Shown: piece by piece, positions 22,283 to 34,179 of the stretch | Layout: every line of letters begins with the position of its first letter | How positions within the stretch are numbered: the stretch's first letter is position 1 | Assembly: GCA_020747015.1 (NCBI GenBank) | Contig: JAGTJM010000004.1 | Span: forward strand, 496,001-560,000 | Source of the DNA: Pyrenochaeta sp. MPI-SDFR-AT-0127 | Taxonomy: Eukaryota; Ascomycota; Dothideomycetes; Pleosporales; Cucurbitariaceae | DNA length: 64,000 nucleotides | Reading direction: 5' to 3' | Translations under genes and position numbers: made by a program | The notes under the pieces: model-generated | Told to the model about the DNA's origin: nothing | Database searches by the model: none | Seen by the model: only the letters and a program-made list of their open reading frames with translations

Positions 22283-24042
22283 CTCCAGCAGCAGGGCTAC
22301 AAGCAGGTCCTAGTCTCCGTACAATAGCACTCACTAAAAGCTTTCCATTACACTGATGAAACCATCACATGGGCGCATAGCGATACGGTGTCTCGCAGAG
22401 ACAAATCTATGATCACATTGTATGCGTCAGACAATCTTTGAGAGGGCAATTTGGCTGCGTTGCATGCATGCTGAGAGGGCATTTGGGTATGCGTAAACAT
22501 CGTGCGACGCGAGTACAGCACCAACCACGAACGCACGCGCGATTGGGCGCATTCCAGTGCTGGAAGTCTAAGGAGGTTTGGTATTTCTACCCTGCTTGTA
22601 TCTATATCTTGCGATGATTTATTGTACTTGTTTTGAAGGTTGTGGTGGAGAAATGAGTCTTACTAGGGAAGATGCACTTGTGTTAGTGCACGGAGGTGGC
22701 CCTAGCACGCGACGGGGATGAACAGCTCCGGTGCGCGGCTCTGTGCGCTCAAAGCCGAATCTCTTCAGGAACCAAAATCGAGAAAGCAGGGGCTAATCCA
22801 GTCCCAGCTCCACCACAACTGTGTACAAAGAATCTTTGCGACATTGTTATAGAGCGAGCAAACCTTAACCACGTGTTCTTGCTTCCGTCCAATTGTGGAA
22901 CTATTGCCACTTGATCACTTCCAAAACTTTGCGTATCAAGGAACAGTTTCTCGGCAACCAGAGTAGGGCGAGTTTATGCCCAGCGGTGTGTAAGTGCTCC
23001 AATGCCTACAGCTTATACGGTTTCGGGTTCTGACAGCTCCATAGTGTAACCTCAACTGTGGCACAGTTCCTTCAGAGTCGGCACAAGCCTCCCCCTGCCA
23101 ACACGGTAGTTCTTCAAGTCGAACGACCTCGCATACGTCTGACCTCGCGATTGCCTGTCTCAAATACATGAAACACACTGCCTTGGTGCAGGGGCAGAGA
23201 TGGCTATACTACAAGGACATTGCATTGGAAAATGCACATCGGATGACGAAGGTAAAGGTATCGGTGGCATCTGAATACTGCGACGCAAAGCTCCGAGATA
23301 TCCTGAACAACGAGGAGAAGGTCAATTCAGGTGTCAGGAACCGCACAAGGCTATTTAAAAGGACATGGACGGCTTGTATGGCTGGGCAAATCATACCTGG
23401 CTTAACCGAGGCTAGTCGAAATCTGGCGATTGCCAGAAAACAAGATGCCCAGTTAGGAAGCTGCAAATCTAGTAAACTACTAAATCTTTCCAAAAAGGTT
23501 AACACTTCAGAATCTCAATTATCGCTAGATAGAAGGCTTTTGTTTTTTTAACTGTAAGCTCCTTCTACCCACTTTTACCACAGGCGGTCCCCAAATACTC
23601 CTCGGCTTCTCGGAGCTCCAACTTACCGGGCCCCCAAGCCCCCCAACCACCGAACTGAACTTTGGATAGGAAACAGCCGTATAGTCGCAAGGAGTTCCGG
23701 AAAGGCCTTCGAAAGAACTACATACTAGTACATACGGAGGATAAGGCACTATTGAGGTATGCAGCTATCTGGCAGGGTCTCGGAGTGCTTACAACCTGTT
23801 CGCCTGCAATTTGGTTTTGGGACGTGAGGAACCTTGTATGATCACGACCGCAGCCAGTCCGCCACTTATATATTTAATGACATTTTTTATCACATATTCA
23901 GCAGCCGACTTTAGCTTGCATATGACTTGAAGACCACATCTGCCATGATTTACAAAGTATTTGAATCTTGCAATTTTCTTGGATTAATCAACGAGCTTAA
24001 TACTTCGAGCCAAACGGTAGCTAGTGATGAGGAATTAGAGAA
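22283..24042. other. No confident gene
   Basis: About 1.76 kb. The largest open frame is 127 codons (23168-23551 plus). It is rich in Lys, Arg and Leu, has no motif I recognise, and is matched by an almost equally long frame on the other strand, so it is not convincing. Confidence 0.4.
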
Positions 24043-26418
24043 CTATGCGATGCCATCCCACCCAGGGCCGAAAGCGTAGATCATCCGTTGGAAAATAACA
24101 AGCTCGACATCAACATCCCTTACACCAGCATACCAGAGATCTCTACACTTGTGAAAACAGGTTGAAACACTGTGCCCATTGTGCCGCACTCTGATGTCAA
24201 TGTTGGTCAAGTTACCAGCTTCGGCACAAGCGGTCAAGTATTCCCATACTTCAGTTGAAGCGCACCATACCGCAATATGGACCACACTGTGCCCGCTCTT
24301 TCTGACAATATCGAGCCGAGCTCCTGAGTTAGCAAGATACAAGAATGCGGACTGATTCCAACAAAGTAGAGATACTATGGCCGGCGTGTCCCCATCTCCA
24401 TCAGCTGCATCGATATTTGCTCCATGATCCAACAGGCATTGAATGGTTTCAACAGAGCCCCGATTGGCTGCATTGTGCAATGCTGTTTCGTGCCTATCGC
24501 TGTATGCATTCACATCCACGCCACGTGTAAGCAACTCCTTCACGACTACTGCCCCATAGGTTTTGTTGGCGCTGGCGTGATGGATCGGTTGGAACCCTTG
24601 GGAAGTTGGTAATGCCAGATTGGCTTTCGCTTCGAGAAGGCAGAGGACAACACCAAGATGTCCGGCCTTACAGGCTTTTGCGAGTGGTGTCCACTGTTGA
24701 TGATCTGCCTTGTTGACATTCGCTCCATATTTGAGCAGAAGACCCACTTTAACAATATCACCTCTCCATGCGGCCCACAGCAATGGCGTCCGTCCGTTGG
24801 CGTCAGTCGTATCTATGTCAACATCACCATACTCTACTATCGCCTCAAGGTCCATGGCCTTAAATCCTAGAACAATAAGGTGTAACAATTGGAAACCTTG
24901 GTGGTCAAGATTGTCGCTGCTTGTGTAAAGCTCGGAAGAAACCTGTGCCGCCCCATTGGCATTACGATCAAGTTCTGAGCCACTGAGAACACGGTCAATG
25001 CCAGGTTGTATTGCAATCCTTTCAAAACGTCAATTGATGCTCGATCTAGTTGGTGCAATCGAACGGGTGTCTCACATGCCTGACTGATCACGAAAAAAAG
25101 GATCAGCCTTCTCCGCAAGTAAATAAGTAAGGATCTCGTTCTGGCCCTTGATAACGGCATACTAAGATGCTATGTCAGCAAGAAATCATGAGCGTTGCAG
25201 GATGGAAGACGAACCTTCAGAAGTGATACACCGCGGGCTGATACATCATATATGGAAGCGTCGCGACGACAAAGCATGTCTCTCAGCTCCGCAATCTTCC
25301 CAAGCTCGATGATACTCCATACGACAGCATCGTTGGATATGACTCGAGGTGTGAAAATATTGACAGTCTGTGTTAGTCCAGTCCTCTCTGCTCTGATGTA
25401 GATACTGAATTTCTTGAGTAATATCCAAGTAGGCGCACTGTATGAGATTTGCAACCTCGCAGAACCGCTTGCCCGACAGTGCTTCTTATCGCAAAGTTGT
25501 CGATTCAATACCATGGAACTATTACCATGAATTTTCACATAGCCTAAGAGTTGTGGAAACCACGAGGGCATTTTGGACTGTTTACTGACATGGCACTGGC
25601 ATGAGCAGAAGCTTTTGCATTCGGTGTCTACCAAAGTGCTTCCACGGAACGATACCATGGTTCCAGATGAGTCGGAAATGCGTGAAATAGCAGATTGGAA
25701 TGTTTGACAAGAAGATTGCCTGCTCAAACCATTGTTTGCAATTTGTGAATCAGACAACACGGGAATTTCATTTCGGTCGATTGCCAGTGCTTCATCCAGA
25801 GACCCCTCAGACTGTAGTTCTGTAGTGGACTGGGGTGAAGTTTCAGACGGTATCGGACCCATGCCTTCCATTTTCGACAAAATCATGTTGATCTTCAGTG
25901 ACGTTTGGTTAGCGTCACTGGAGGTTTTTACCCCTTGTAGAATGCTTAGCGCTGCATTGAGGGGCACCACCAAGGCAGAGACTTGGGTTGTTAATCTGAG
26001 AAGTTCAGACTTTCGACGTAGCCAGATCCTTTTCGATGGCTTCTCCGAAGGAGCTTGGCCGCTTCTTGAGGTGACGTATTGAAGTGTTTCATGGAGTTGT
26101 GCGAAGACTTTGTTTGCCTGAATGGTGAGTCTATCAATGTTCGCTAAGCAGTCTTGGACGCGAGCAGTTTGGTGCTCATCATCTCTGATGCGGCGTATGG
26201 CAGTCTCAGTAACCCCCAAAAGTGCATGAAAAGTGTTAGCCTGCATGATAGTCAGCAGGTAAAGCAGTATTACACGACTGATCCTTCACCTGATCCCACA
26301 AACTGATGAACTCTTGGCTGCGATGGCGAAGTCTGCAAACTTTATCTAAGCCTTGCAGGACATGCCCAGACGCCGTCATCATTGTAACAACACCGGTGGC
26401 AATCGAAAGAGGCTCCAT
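24043..26418 (-). CDS. Ankyrin-repeat protein with NLR-like N-terminal helical segment
   Basis: Exons read as 26290-26418, 25215-26240, 25076-25161 and 24043-25018 (introns 49, 53 and 57 bp). All joins keep frame, giving 738 residues. The N-terminus MEPLSIATGVVTMMTASGHVL is the hydrophobic helical start common on fungal NLR and ankyrin proteins. Residues about 45-420 are Ser-rich and mostly helical, with a CSCQCHVSKQSK patch. From about residue 470 at least five ankyrin repeats follow, for example GRTPLLWAAWRGDIVKVGLLLKYGANV and HETALHNAANRGSVETIQCLLDHGANID-type units. It is probably a protein-interaction or signalling protein; no nucleotide-binding domain is present. The third intron is the least certain: an in-frame TGA (about 25072) requires it. 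Confidence 0.78.
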
Positions 26419-27166
26419 GTTGATTCTTAGTTTCTGATCGGAGTCTGAAAATAAACTTTTCACAATTTGTGTTAAAGGCCATTTATAAGACTTGAACGGT
26501 CAGACATCGTCCAAAGCCCTCCTCGAGCCTTTCTCAGCAACAACACACCCTCTATTCTGGAGACATCTGACCGGACCAGAGCATGGAGGCTGGAGGCTTA
26601 GCTTTGGATGCCGCGTGATTGGAAGAGTGAAAGGAGAAGCTGAAGTCATCATTGGCTTTCATAAAAATGGGCTACGTGGTGAGATCAGAGTGGCTTGTTC
26701 CAATACTCCCTTCTAGCCTTACAAAAGTGGCCCTATACACGAGGATGGCCAATGTCCTTCTTTTGTTGATGTCGTGCTGTGGAGGACAGGATAGATAGAA
26801 AGTGTGGATGCCGGGTAGGGTTGAAAGCGGATTGTGCCGATCTTCGGGTAGGAACGGCCCACCCTAGCCGTCATGGCATACTTCAACACACTCATGGCAC
26901 GCCGACAAGGCGAATCCATAACAGTTATTGTTATACTTCAATGCATGGTGAGATGCAGTACTGCACAATTATTCTATTGTCGGAGAGCCTTCGGGAGCCA
27001 AAGACTCCATGATGCCTCCTCAGATCATGTTAGGCGCCCAATGTCCCGCCGTCCAACCCCAATCAAACATCCCCGTCCTGCAATCCTGCCCGGCCATGCA
27101 CCGCACTCGTGATGCGTCGCACTCGCCAAAAGACTCGAGGGTAGCCGCGCCCGCTGTATACCCAAT
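26419..27166. other. Intergenic region between divergent genes
   Basis: About 750 bp separating the ankyrin gene (minus) from the gene at 27167 (plus). It presumably contains both promoters. I see no clear element. Confidence 0.4.
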
Positions 27167-29706
27167 ATGAGTTTTGGTATCAGTGTCGGCGATATTCTGA
27201 AGCTGTGTGAACTCGCTGGACGGGTGTACAAGAATTGTTCGCGTCCCCGCTATATGTTGTCGCACTTAGCTGACAATGCTCAGGTCGCGACTGCACCGGA
27301 GAATACAAATCTCTCACCACCGAAGCGCGCAGTCTGTCGAATCTCCTCGAGGATATCCAAGACAAACACGACAAGATCCCAGACAACAAGCGACAGCAGC
27401 TTGTCGACGCCTGCGAGCCATGTATCGAAGTACTGCAGGAGCTTGATGCCGTCCTCTTACATTACAATACTCTTGACACGAAAAGCAAGCGCGCGTGGGA
27501 TCGTCTGAAATGGGACCCCGAGCGGTTCAAAGCAATCCGCGATCGCCTCACTGCGAGCGTCTCAATGTTGAATACCTTCTACACCTCGCTGATACACGAT
27601 AGCCAAGTACTCATACTAGAGGCGTTGGAGCGACTAGAGCATGACTACAGAGGTGGTCATCGTGAGGAAAGCATCGCATCCATCGAGCGCATCACCTCTG
27701 ACAATGTGCAAGATGAGGGAGGAGACGACGATGCAGCATGGAGCCAAATTCTGCGTGACCTCGAAGATGTTGGCGTATCTCAGCAAGAAGCTCTACGCTA
27801 TCGAGATGTCATCGTCGATTGGCTTGTGGCTGCCGTCAACGAGGGCAGACTCTTAGAACAGCGTCCAGAACCAGACAGCTTCCAGTCGCTGCCACAAGAC
27901 CTTAGAGCCGCTCTCCCGATCTCTGAGTCAATGGAGAATCAAGGAGCCTACGGCTGGAATGATCCAATAACTCTCTCGTTGGCTGTGAGAAATAGCTTTG
28001 CTTCATCTCCAGTTCGCGTGCCTTCTTTGAACTCACCTATGTCTCACCAGCAGAGTGAATATCTGAATCCGTCTATGGCCTCTCCTCCTGTATCTGGAAG
28101 ATCAAGTACGTCTCTAGACGACAGAGTACTCTATGCCGACGCAAATGCATCCCCTCCTCAGGCTCGATCACAGCCATTGTCCGAGGGCACACAACCGGCG
28201 AGGCTGGGTACGCATGAGTTTAGACGGGATCCAGGACTCCTTTCAAATGCTCCATATGTTCAAGCTGCAGCTAGTCCATTGCTGACAGCGTCTCATCATC
28301 AAACCACGCCATCTTCTACATCATCAGCATCTGAACTACCTACATTTATTTCCCCATCCTCAATAGTACCACCTCCAACGTTCTTCGCATCTCCAGCGTC
28401 TATTCAGCCCCCAGCATATGATGAAAAGGCTTCCTCGACGACGATAGATATTGAGTGGACTGGACAGCAGATTTTGGCTGCATGGAGCCGATATGATTTC
28501 CTCGCCGCGGGGCAGCTTCTTGAATCTCAGCTGGCGGCCGTCGAGCGCGGACAGACTATGGGTTCTGGAACACAGCCTGACCGTCGCATACTAAAGTATC
28601 TGATTGGTATTGTGTGTTCGTTTACCGGTGATTTCTTGAAGGCCAAACGTTGTTTTGAGGGCGTTGTCAACGGCATCTACCTCGACCGCGCAAACCTTGA
28701 TGACGGCGACATTGCGGCTGCACGTTGGCTTGGAGACGTGTGCTTACATCTTCGAGAGCATGAAAATGCTGTCCTCGCCTACAGTGTCGCTTATGAGGGT
28801 TCCATTGGTCGTTATGGTGCCGCACGCGATCGTACTCGTCGTGTCGCTCAAGAACTTCTCCTCCTTGACCATTGGCTCAATGCGTTTCGGCGGATCGAAC
28901 AACTATTTCATCTCAACAGTGACCCTACCGATATTTTCTCCTCCACGCATGGGATGGAAAAGAGCAACTTGATTGTGTCAGTCAAGGGGCGCTTATACGC
29001 GATGAACAGTCTTGACGCCCATTACCTAGCGCCTCCCTTCCACCAGGGGCGTCAACCGTCGTACTTGATAGGCATGCGACCAAAACTGGATCTCATGCTA
29101 TCCGAGACGTTCGTTCTGAAGCCTCTTATTTCGCTCAGTGCATGGCCGCTTCCTTGGGATCCCACATTCTCGCCAACAGATGCTGTTCAGTTAGATAGAT
29201 ATATGAACACAATCCCTGTTCTTAAAGCGATGAAACCATTAGTGGACCGTTCCTTACCAACAGCTAAGCTTGGAGATTCGAAGAAGCTGCACTACGTTAC
29301 CAAACGAGGCAGTCGGTGGCTGATAGAAACAGTAAAAAAGGGTCTGCAAGATCTTGGCATTGAACATGCAGAAAACGGCTACGAAACGTCAATCGTCTGC
29401 TGTCTCAATCAGCATCGCGAAGGGTTTGCCTTTTCTGAAGGCGTTAAGATCGGTTTCACAAAGCTACAATTTCGTAGTGTGTATGGTATAAAGATCTCTG
29501 ATATATTATGCGCGACTCGTAGGTTTCCTGCAAGCTCCAGCCAAGATACTACCGACTTCAGAAACATCATCAAAGGCATCTTGGGAGGAGCCGAGGCCGA
29601 TGAGAGCGATGCAGTGCCGCACAACGGTGCACAGCCTGAAGATTCACGCATGTACCCATTGTCGCCTCATGCGCCTTTTGTCGAGAAGAGGCCAGCTTTC
29701 GGCTGA
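27167..29706 (+). CDS. Hypothetical protein with fungal N-terminal helical domain and TPR-like region
   Basis: Two exons, 27167-27236 and 27284-29706, with a 47-bp intron (branch GCTGACAA). The join gives VYKNCRDCTGEYKSL in frame and 830 residues. The first 150 residues (MSFGISVGDILKLCELAGRVY onward) form a helical domain seen at the start of many fungal NLR-like and ankyrin proteins. Residues about 290-410 are Ser/Pro-rich linker. From about 415 to 560 there are helix pairs resembling TPR units (DFLAAGQLLESQL, FTGDFLKAKRCFEGVV, REHENAVLAYSVAYEG). The C-terminal 250 residues have no domain I know. The frame is intact. Function unknown, possibly signalling. Confidence 0.82.
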
Positions 29707-31100
29707 GTTAGCCTGACTGAAGGTTGGGCATTACTTCGGGTTCTGGTACAACATGCTTCATGAGCAGCACTAATTGTTTCGAAGTTTGAGGCTTGAATTC
29801 GGCGCCTGAAGATCAGCCACGCATTCTGAATGTGGAAAACCTAAAAATGTCCTATGATGTGCTTCGACGTTTCAGTGCCATTATCACGATTGAGCGCTAA
29901 GGCCAATTCTCATACAATGCGTCCACTAATCTCCACGTGCGAGCTAGCTGTGGCGATCAAGGGTCTCCTGAGTACCTTAATTCATCCTCATCTCACCGGG
30001 AATTACTATTACCTTTGGCGCTCACAAAACATTCCTTCAGTCACGTCGATCGTCGGGAGAGCAGGTATGACAAACGGAAGCGAGGGAAGCACAGCTGCAG
30101 CCGCTCAATACTTCCTTACCTTCCGCATGGCAAATCATGGAGCAGCCGTCGCGAGCCGTATGCTGAGCGACACTTCGAAACCAAGCAGTCGACAATTGTA
30201 GAACCACGTTTCGTGCTGGCATTGCCGGTGAGGATGGGCGGGCGGAGAAATGAGCCACTATTTTAGCTTTCGCCACGGCCCCAGCGGAAATCAAGAAATG
30301 AGACTCGGATTCTTGGCGCTATGCCGAGATTTGGTGGACTCACGACAGGAGAGAGTCAGATCAAGCCGTGCGGCGGATGTCATCAACGCACACAGACGGG
30401 AATAGTAGCCTCCTTAACAAAGCTGAAGCGCTCGAAGGAGTTGGCGCATGCACGAAGATTGGATATGCGCACTTGTATATTGCTCTTCATATCGATAACC
30501 CCGCCTCCGACGTTGTACAGCATGTTCCTGTGAATCTGGACGGATCGTTTCGCCAAGCAAACAACGCCGAGCAGGAGAGGTTAAATTAAGGCACGGTACC
30601 TGAATTAGCGTTGTCTGACATAGCGCCATCAGCGGTTGACCTTGCCGATTCGCACGTTAGGGGCTCGCTAGAGACGCTCGTTTGTGTTTCATGTTTTAAT
30701 GAAGAACCTAACACACATACTGATTGGCCAGCAATGTAAGGCTGTCAGCCCCTCGGGAACTGAGCGTCACTCCTAGGGCACGTTGGGCAAGACGGCTGCG
30801 TATCCAAAAGGATCTGTTCCAAGGAACACTTTTTCAGCGGGGCGGCAAAGCGGTTGGATTACACAGGGATGTCCAGGAGTAGGTTTTCGTACGGGGGATC
30901 CGCAGCTGCTCGCCCGTCATCAAAACCTGCCTGGAGCCCCCTCCTCTCAGACGCTTCCCTCCTTACCTTCGGACTCTTGCGATATAACCAACTTCTGTCT
31001 CTCCTTTCGGCGCTTTGCTGCCATTGCCATTCTTTCCGTCGCTAGTCGGCACGTTCGTTCTTTTTGCACAAGTTTGAATCGCCATTCGAAGTCCTAGTGA
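29707..31100. other. No gene recognised
   Basis: About 1.4 kb upstream of the LPMO gene with only short overlapping frames. The part nearest 31.0 kb is CT-rich, as fungal promoters often are. It marks the border between the decayed left half and the compact right half of the window. Confidence 0.45.
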
Positions 31101-31112
31101 CCGACTTTGTCA

Positions 31113-31118
31113 TATATA
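31113..31118 (+). promoter_or_regulatory. Candidate TATA box of the LPMO gene
   Basis: TATATA lies 68 bp before the ATG at 31181, after a CT-rich tract. No transcript start is known. Confidence 0.35.
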
Positions 31119-31180
31119 CAACAACTGCTCTTGATCTACAAGTACACTCGATTTTAACGACAAGCCAGAAATCGACCAAG

Positions 31181-32756
31181 ATGAAGACCCAGTCTATGCT
31201 TCTTACGGCACTGGCTTCGGCCCCTGCTGCCCTTGCACATACCGTATTCACTGACTTCTACGTCAATGGACAGCCCCAGGTATGTCTACTACGTCTTCAA
31301 TATGAACATTTCTCAAAGTGATTAGGGTGATGGTGTTGCCATCCGCATGAACCCCAACGCAGCCACTGCTGGTAGCCCTATTGCTAGTCTCGATAGCGAT
31401 GACATGGCCTGCAATGTTGGTGGCACAAAAGGCGTCTCCCGCGTCCAATCCGTCCCCGACGGTGCCCTTCTTACCTTTGAGATCCGCTCCTGGGCAGATG
31501 ACCCATCAAAAGAGCCTCTTGATCGTGGCCACAAGGGTCCCTGTGCCGTCTACTTGAAGAAGGTCACATCCGCCATCGACGACCCGGGTGCGGGTGATGG
31601 CTGGTTCAAGCTCTTTGACCATGGTTACGACAGCTCGACCGACCGATGGTGCACAGATGAGATCATTGATAACAAGGGCTTGTTCTCTGTGAACCTGCCC
31701 AAGGGCCTAGAAGGCGGATACTACCTGGCCCGTCCTGAAATCCTAGCCCTCCATGCGGCGAACTCTGGCGACCCACAGTTCTACACCGGATGCGCACAGA
31801 TCTTCCTTGAGAGCAGCGGAAACCTTGTTCCCGAATCAACTGTTAGCATTCCTGGATACGTTGCCTACGGCCAGCCAGCAACCAGCTTCGACATCTACAA
31901 CACCGACAACTCCAAGTACACCATTCCCGGCCCACCAGTCGCGAAGCTCGCAGCCAGCGGCGCCGCATCTGGTGCCAGCACCCAGTCTTCCCAGTCCGAG
32001 GGCCTCAAGCCAGAAGGCTGCCTCGTCGAGAATGCAAACTGGTGCGGCAAGGAAGTTCCATCATACAGCGATGAAGCTGGATGCTGGGCGGCAGGCGAGA
32101 ACTGCTATTCCCAAGGTGAGAAGTGCTACGAATCATCTCCTCCCACCGGTAACGCAGGCTGTGAGCTCTGGCAGACAAAGTGCAAGGGCATCCAGGACCA
32201 GTGCACTGCAAAGAACTTCAACGGCCCGCCCAACAAGAACAAAGTTCTTACCCCCGAGAAGAATGCCATTGATGTTGGAAAGATCATGGCCACCGTTGGT
32301 GGTGGTATTGTAGACTCACCCACGCCAAAGACCAGTGCAACCAAGAAGGAGACAACAGCTGCCAAGCCTACCCCCGCTGCTGAGGCGGAGGAGGAGTACA
32401 CTGCCCCTGAGGCGCCTGAGACACCTGCGAAGACCACTCCTGCCGAGGCCGCGGCGCCTAAGCCTACTGCCGATGATTCGTACGAGAGCGAGCCAGAAAC
32501 AGAGAAGGAAGACGAGAAGCCTGCGACTCCTGCTCCCGCCGAGTCACCTGCCTATGATGCGCCAGTGCACACCATCACTGTCGCACCCTCAGCGCCCGGT
32601 GCACCAGCGCCAACCGACGCACCCCAGGTCTGCCCCAAGGGCTGGAAGTGTGTCACCGAGACGGTGATCTTCACACAGACAGTGTACGTCACTGCCGAGT
32701 ATGACTCTTACAAGAGGAGCAATGTCCACCGCCGACGACATGCCCACCGTCACTAG
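31181..32756 (+). CDS. AA9 lytic polysaccharide monooxygenase with Cys-rich C-terminal module
   Basis: Secreted copper enzyme that oxidatively cleaves cellulose or related glucans. Exons 31181-31279 and 31326-32756 (46-bp intron) give 509 residues. The signal peptide MKTQSMLLTALASAPAALA is cut before HTVFTDF, exposing the N-terminal His of the copper brace. The second brace His is in GHKGPCAVYL (about residue 102). The ALHAA and FYTGCAQIF segments near 175-193 are also typical of AA9. After the catalytic domain (about residue 240) comes a Cys-rich module with LVENANWCGKE and NCYSQGEKCY, then a long Pro/Thr/Glu linker. The last 40 residues (CPKGWKCVTETV ...) end in a basic RRRHAHRH tail. No cellulose-binding CBM1 is visible. 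It is convergent with the RKI1 gene. Confidence 0.94.
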
Positions 32757-33324
32757 ATGGGGATTAGTGTGATGTAGGAAGAGGGGAGTAGGGGGGTCAA
32801 GAAGGAGGGCCAATTATGTTCTGCGATGAATGTCGCGAGCCCTACGGGGTTCTGTTTGGGTTATTTTACTTTGAAGGGAAATGACTGGGTTATGTGTTCA
32901 CTCTTTGGAAAGGTATCTTGAGCGTGGGAATCTTTTGCGTTGGATATCGCCGGAGTTTGAAGAAGCATATAGCAATCATGCAATACCTTAGCTACGGCAA
33001 GGCTTATAACAATGATGATGATTTGTTATTTGGTTGTGATGTGTATTGGTTACTTACTGTCACAAAGCATACTTGGGAATGGAGGACTGGTAATGCACGC
33101 AATGTTCTTATGTGCGCATGGTCAGCGCCCGGAACGCATACATGGGCCTGTGCATTTCTCGAACTTCACCCTATTTCTGATGCACCTTCCACACCAATAC
33201 AAGGCAATTTAGTTAATTCACATGCATACCTGTTGAGCAAGTGAGACTTTTGGTTTCTGAAATTGATTTCACAAGAACTTTGTACAAAATGCGTGAAGCA
33301 GCGGCTGAAAGCTATAGGAAAACA
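32757..33324. other. Convergent intergenic region
   Basis: About 570 bp between the 3' ends of the LPMO and RKI1 genes, holding both terminators. I see no gene. Confidence 0.5.
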
Positions 33325-34179
33325 CTACTGCTCGCCCTCTGCAGTGCGCACCTTAATGCTGCCATCAGCCATGCCAAAGTATACGGCAATTGGCTTCTGG
33401 CCGCCAGTCACTGCGCTTCTTGCTCCATCCTTGGCTCGTAGTGCCTGTGCGTCATTGCCGTTCAGGCCTGCAAAGATGCCAACTTCTAGTACACCAGTCA
33501 AGCTCTTGATGGCCTTGCTTATGTTGTTCACCTCCCAGGTTCCATCGCTTCCGTCTCCTTTACCCTTGCCAGCTGCAACGTCGGCGGCAGTCAGCAGGGT
33601 AGGGAAAGGTGCATCGATGATGAAGAAGTCCTGATCGGTCTTCAGAGGCCCAGACTTTTCTAGTAGCGTAGTCCTCAACTTTGGATCACTTGATCCAAGC
33701 AGTCTGAGGGCGGCAGCGACCTTGTTCTGTGATAGTGGTGCAACCTCGATTGGTATTGTTGGCCAGTTGGTAAGCAAGCGGTCCTGCCTCTTCCTGTAAT
33801 CTGCAACACAGACAAACTTCTTGGCTCGCTCTGCAACCAGTTTCTCCTGGAATAAGCATGCGCCGCCTCCTTTTATACAATTCAATTCGGCATCTACTTC
33901 GTCTGCACCGTCAAAGGCTACGTCGAGCATGACATTGTCGGGTAGGCTATCGAAGGCGATTGGGGTGAGGCCGGCGTTGATGACTAGTTGGCGCGACTGA
34001 AAGCCCGTGGGCACGAAGAGGATGTTTGGGTTTGTTGAGCGCTCCTTGATGGCTTCGACAACATAGACGATGGTGGTGCCAGAGCCAATACCGACGTGGG
34101 TTGCGGCCGGGTCGAAATGGTCTGCGACTGCCTGGTGTGCGGCGGCACGTTTGGCGGCTTCAACGCCCGTGTCTGCCAT
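33325..34179 (-). CDS. RKI1: Ribose-5-phosphate isomerase
   Basis: Interconverts ribose-5-phosphate and ribulose-5-phosphate in the non-oxidative pentose phosphate pathway. Using the ATG at 34179 (MADTGVEAAKRAAAHQAV) gives 284 residues, the usual length. Family motifs are all visible: VGIGSGTTI near the start, FDSLPDNVMLDVAFDGADEV, CIKGGGACLFQEKLV, and KFVCVADYRK. No introns. The frame stays open upstream to 34443 and contains another ATG at 34422, which would add 81 residues rich in Arg/Ser/His and ending RRAFSTTSPLRS, like a mitochondrial presequence. Which start is used cannot be settled from sequence. The gene is divergent from ULA1, about 610 bp away. Confidence 0.95.
   Translation of the reverse strand: MADTGVEAAKRAAAHQAVADHFDPAATHVGIGSGTTIVYVVEAIKERSTNPNILFVPTGFQSRQLVINAGLTPIAFDSLPDNVMLDVAFDGADEVDAELNCIKGGGACLFQEKLVAERAKKFVCVADYRKRQDRLLTNWPTIPIEVAPLSQNKVAAALRLLGSSDPKLRTTLLEKSGPLKTDQDFFIIDAPFPTLLTAADVAAGKGKGDGSDGTWEVNNISKAIKSLTGVLEVGIFAGLNGNDAQALRAKDGARSAVTGGQKPIAVYFGMADGSIKVRTAEGEQ

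Noticed and set aside
23168..23551. 127-codon open frame as a gene
   Set aside because: No recognisable motif, and an almost equally long frame on the opposite strand.
32335..32667. Arg/Pro/Leu-rich plus-strand frame inside the LPMO gene
   Set aside because: Shadow of the Pro/Thr/Glu linker in another frame.
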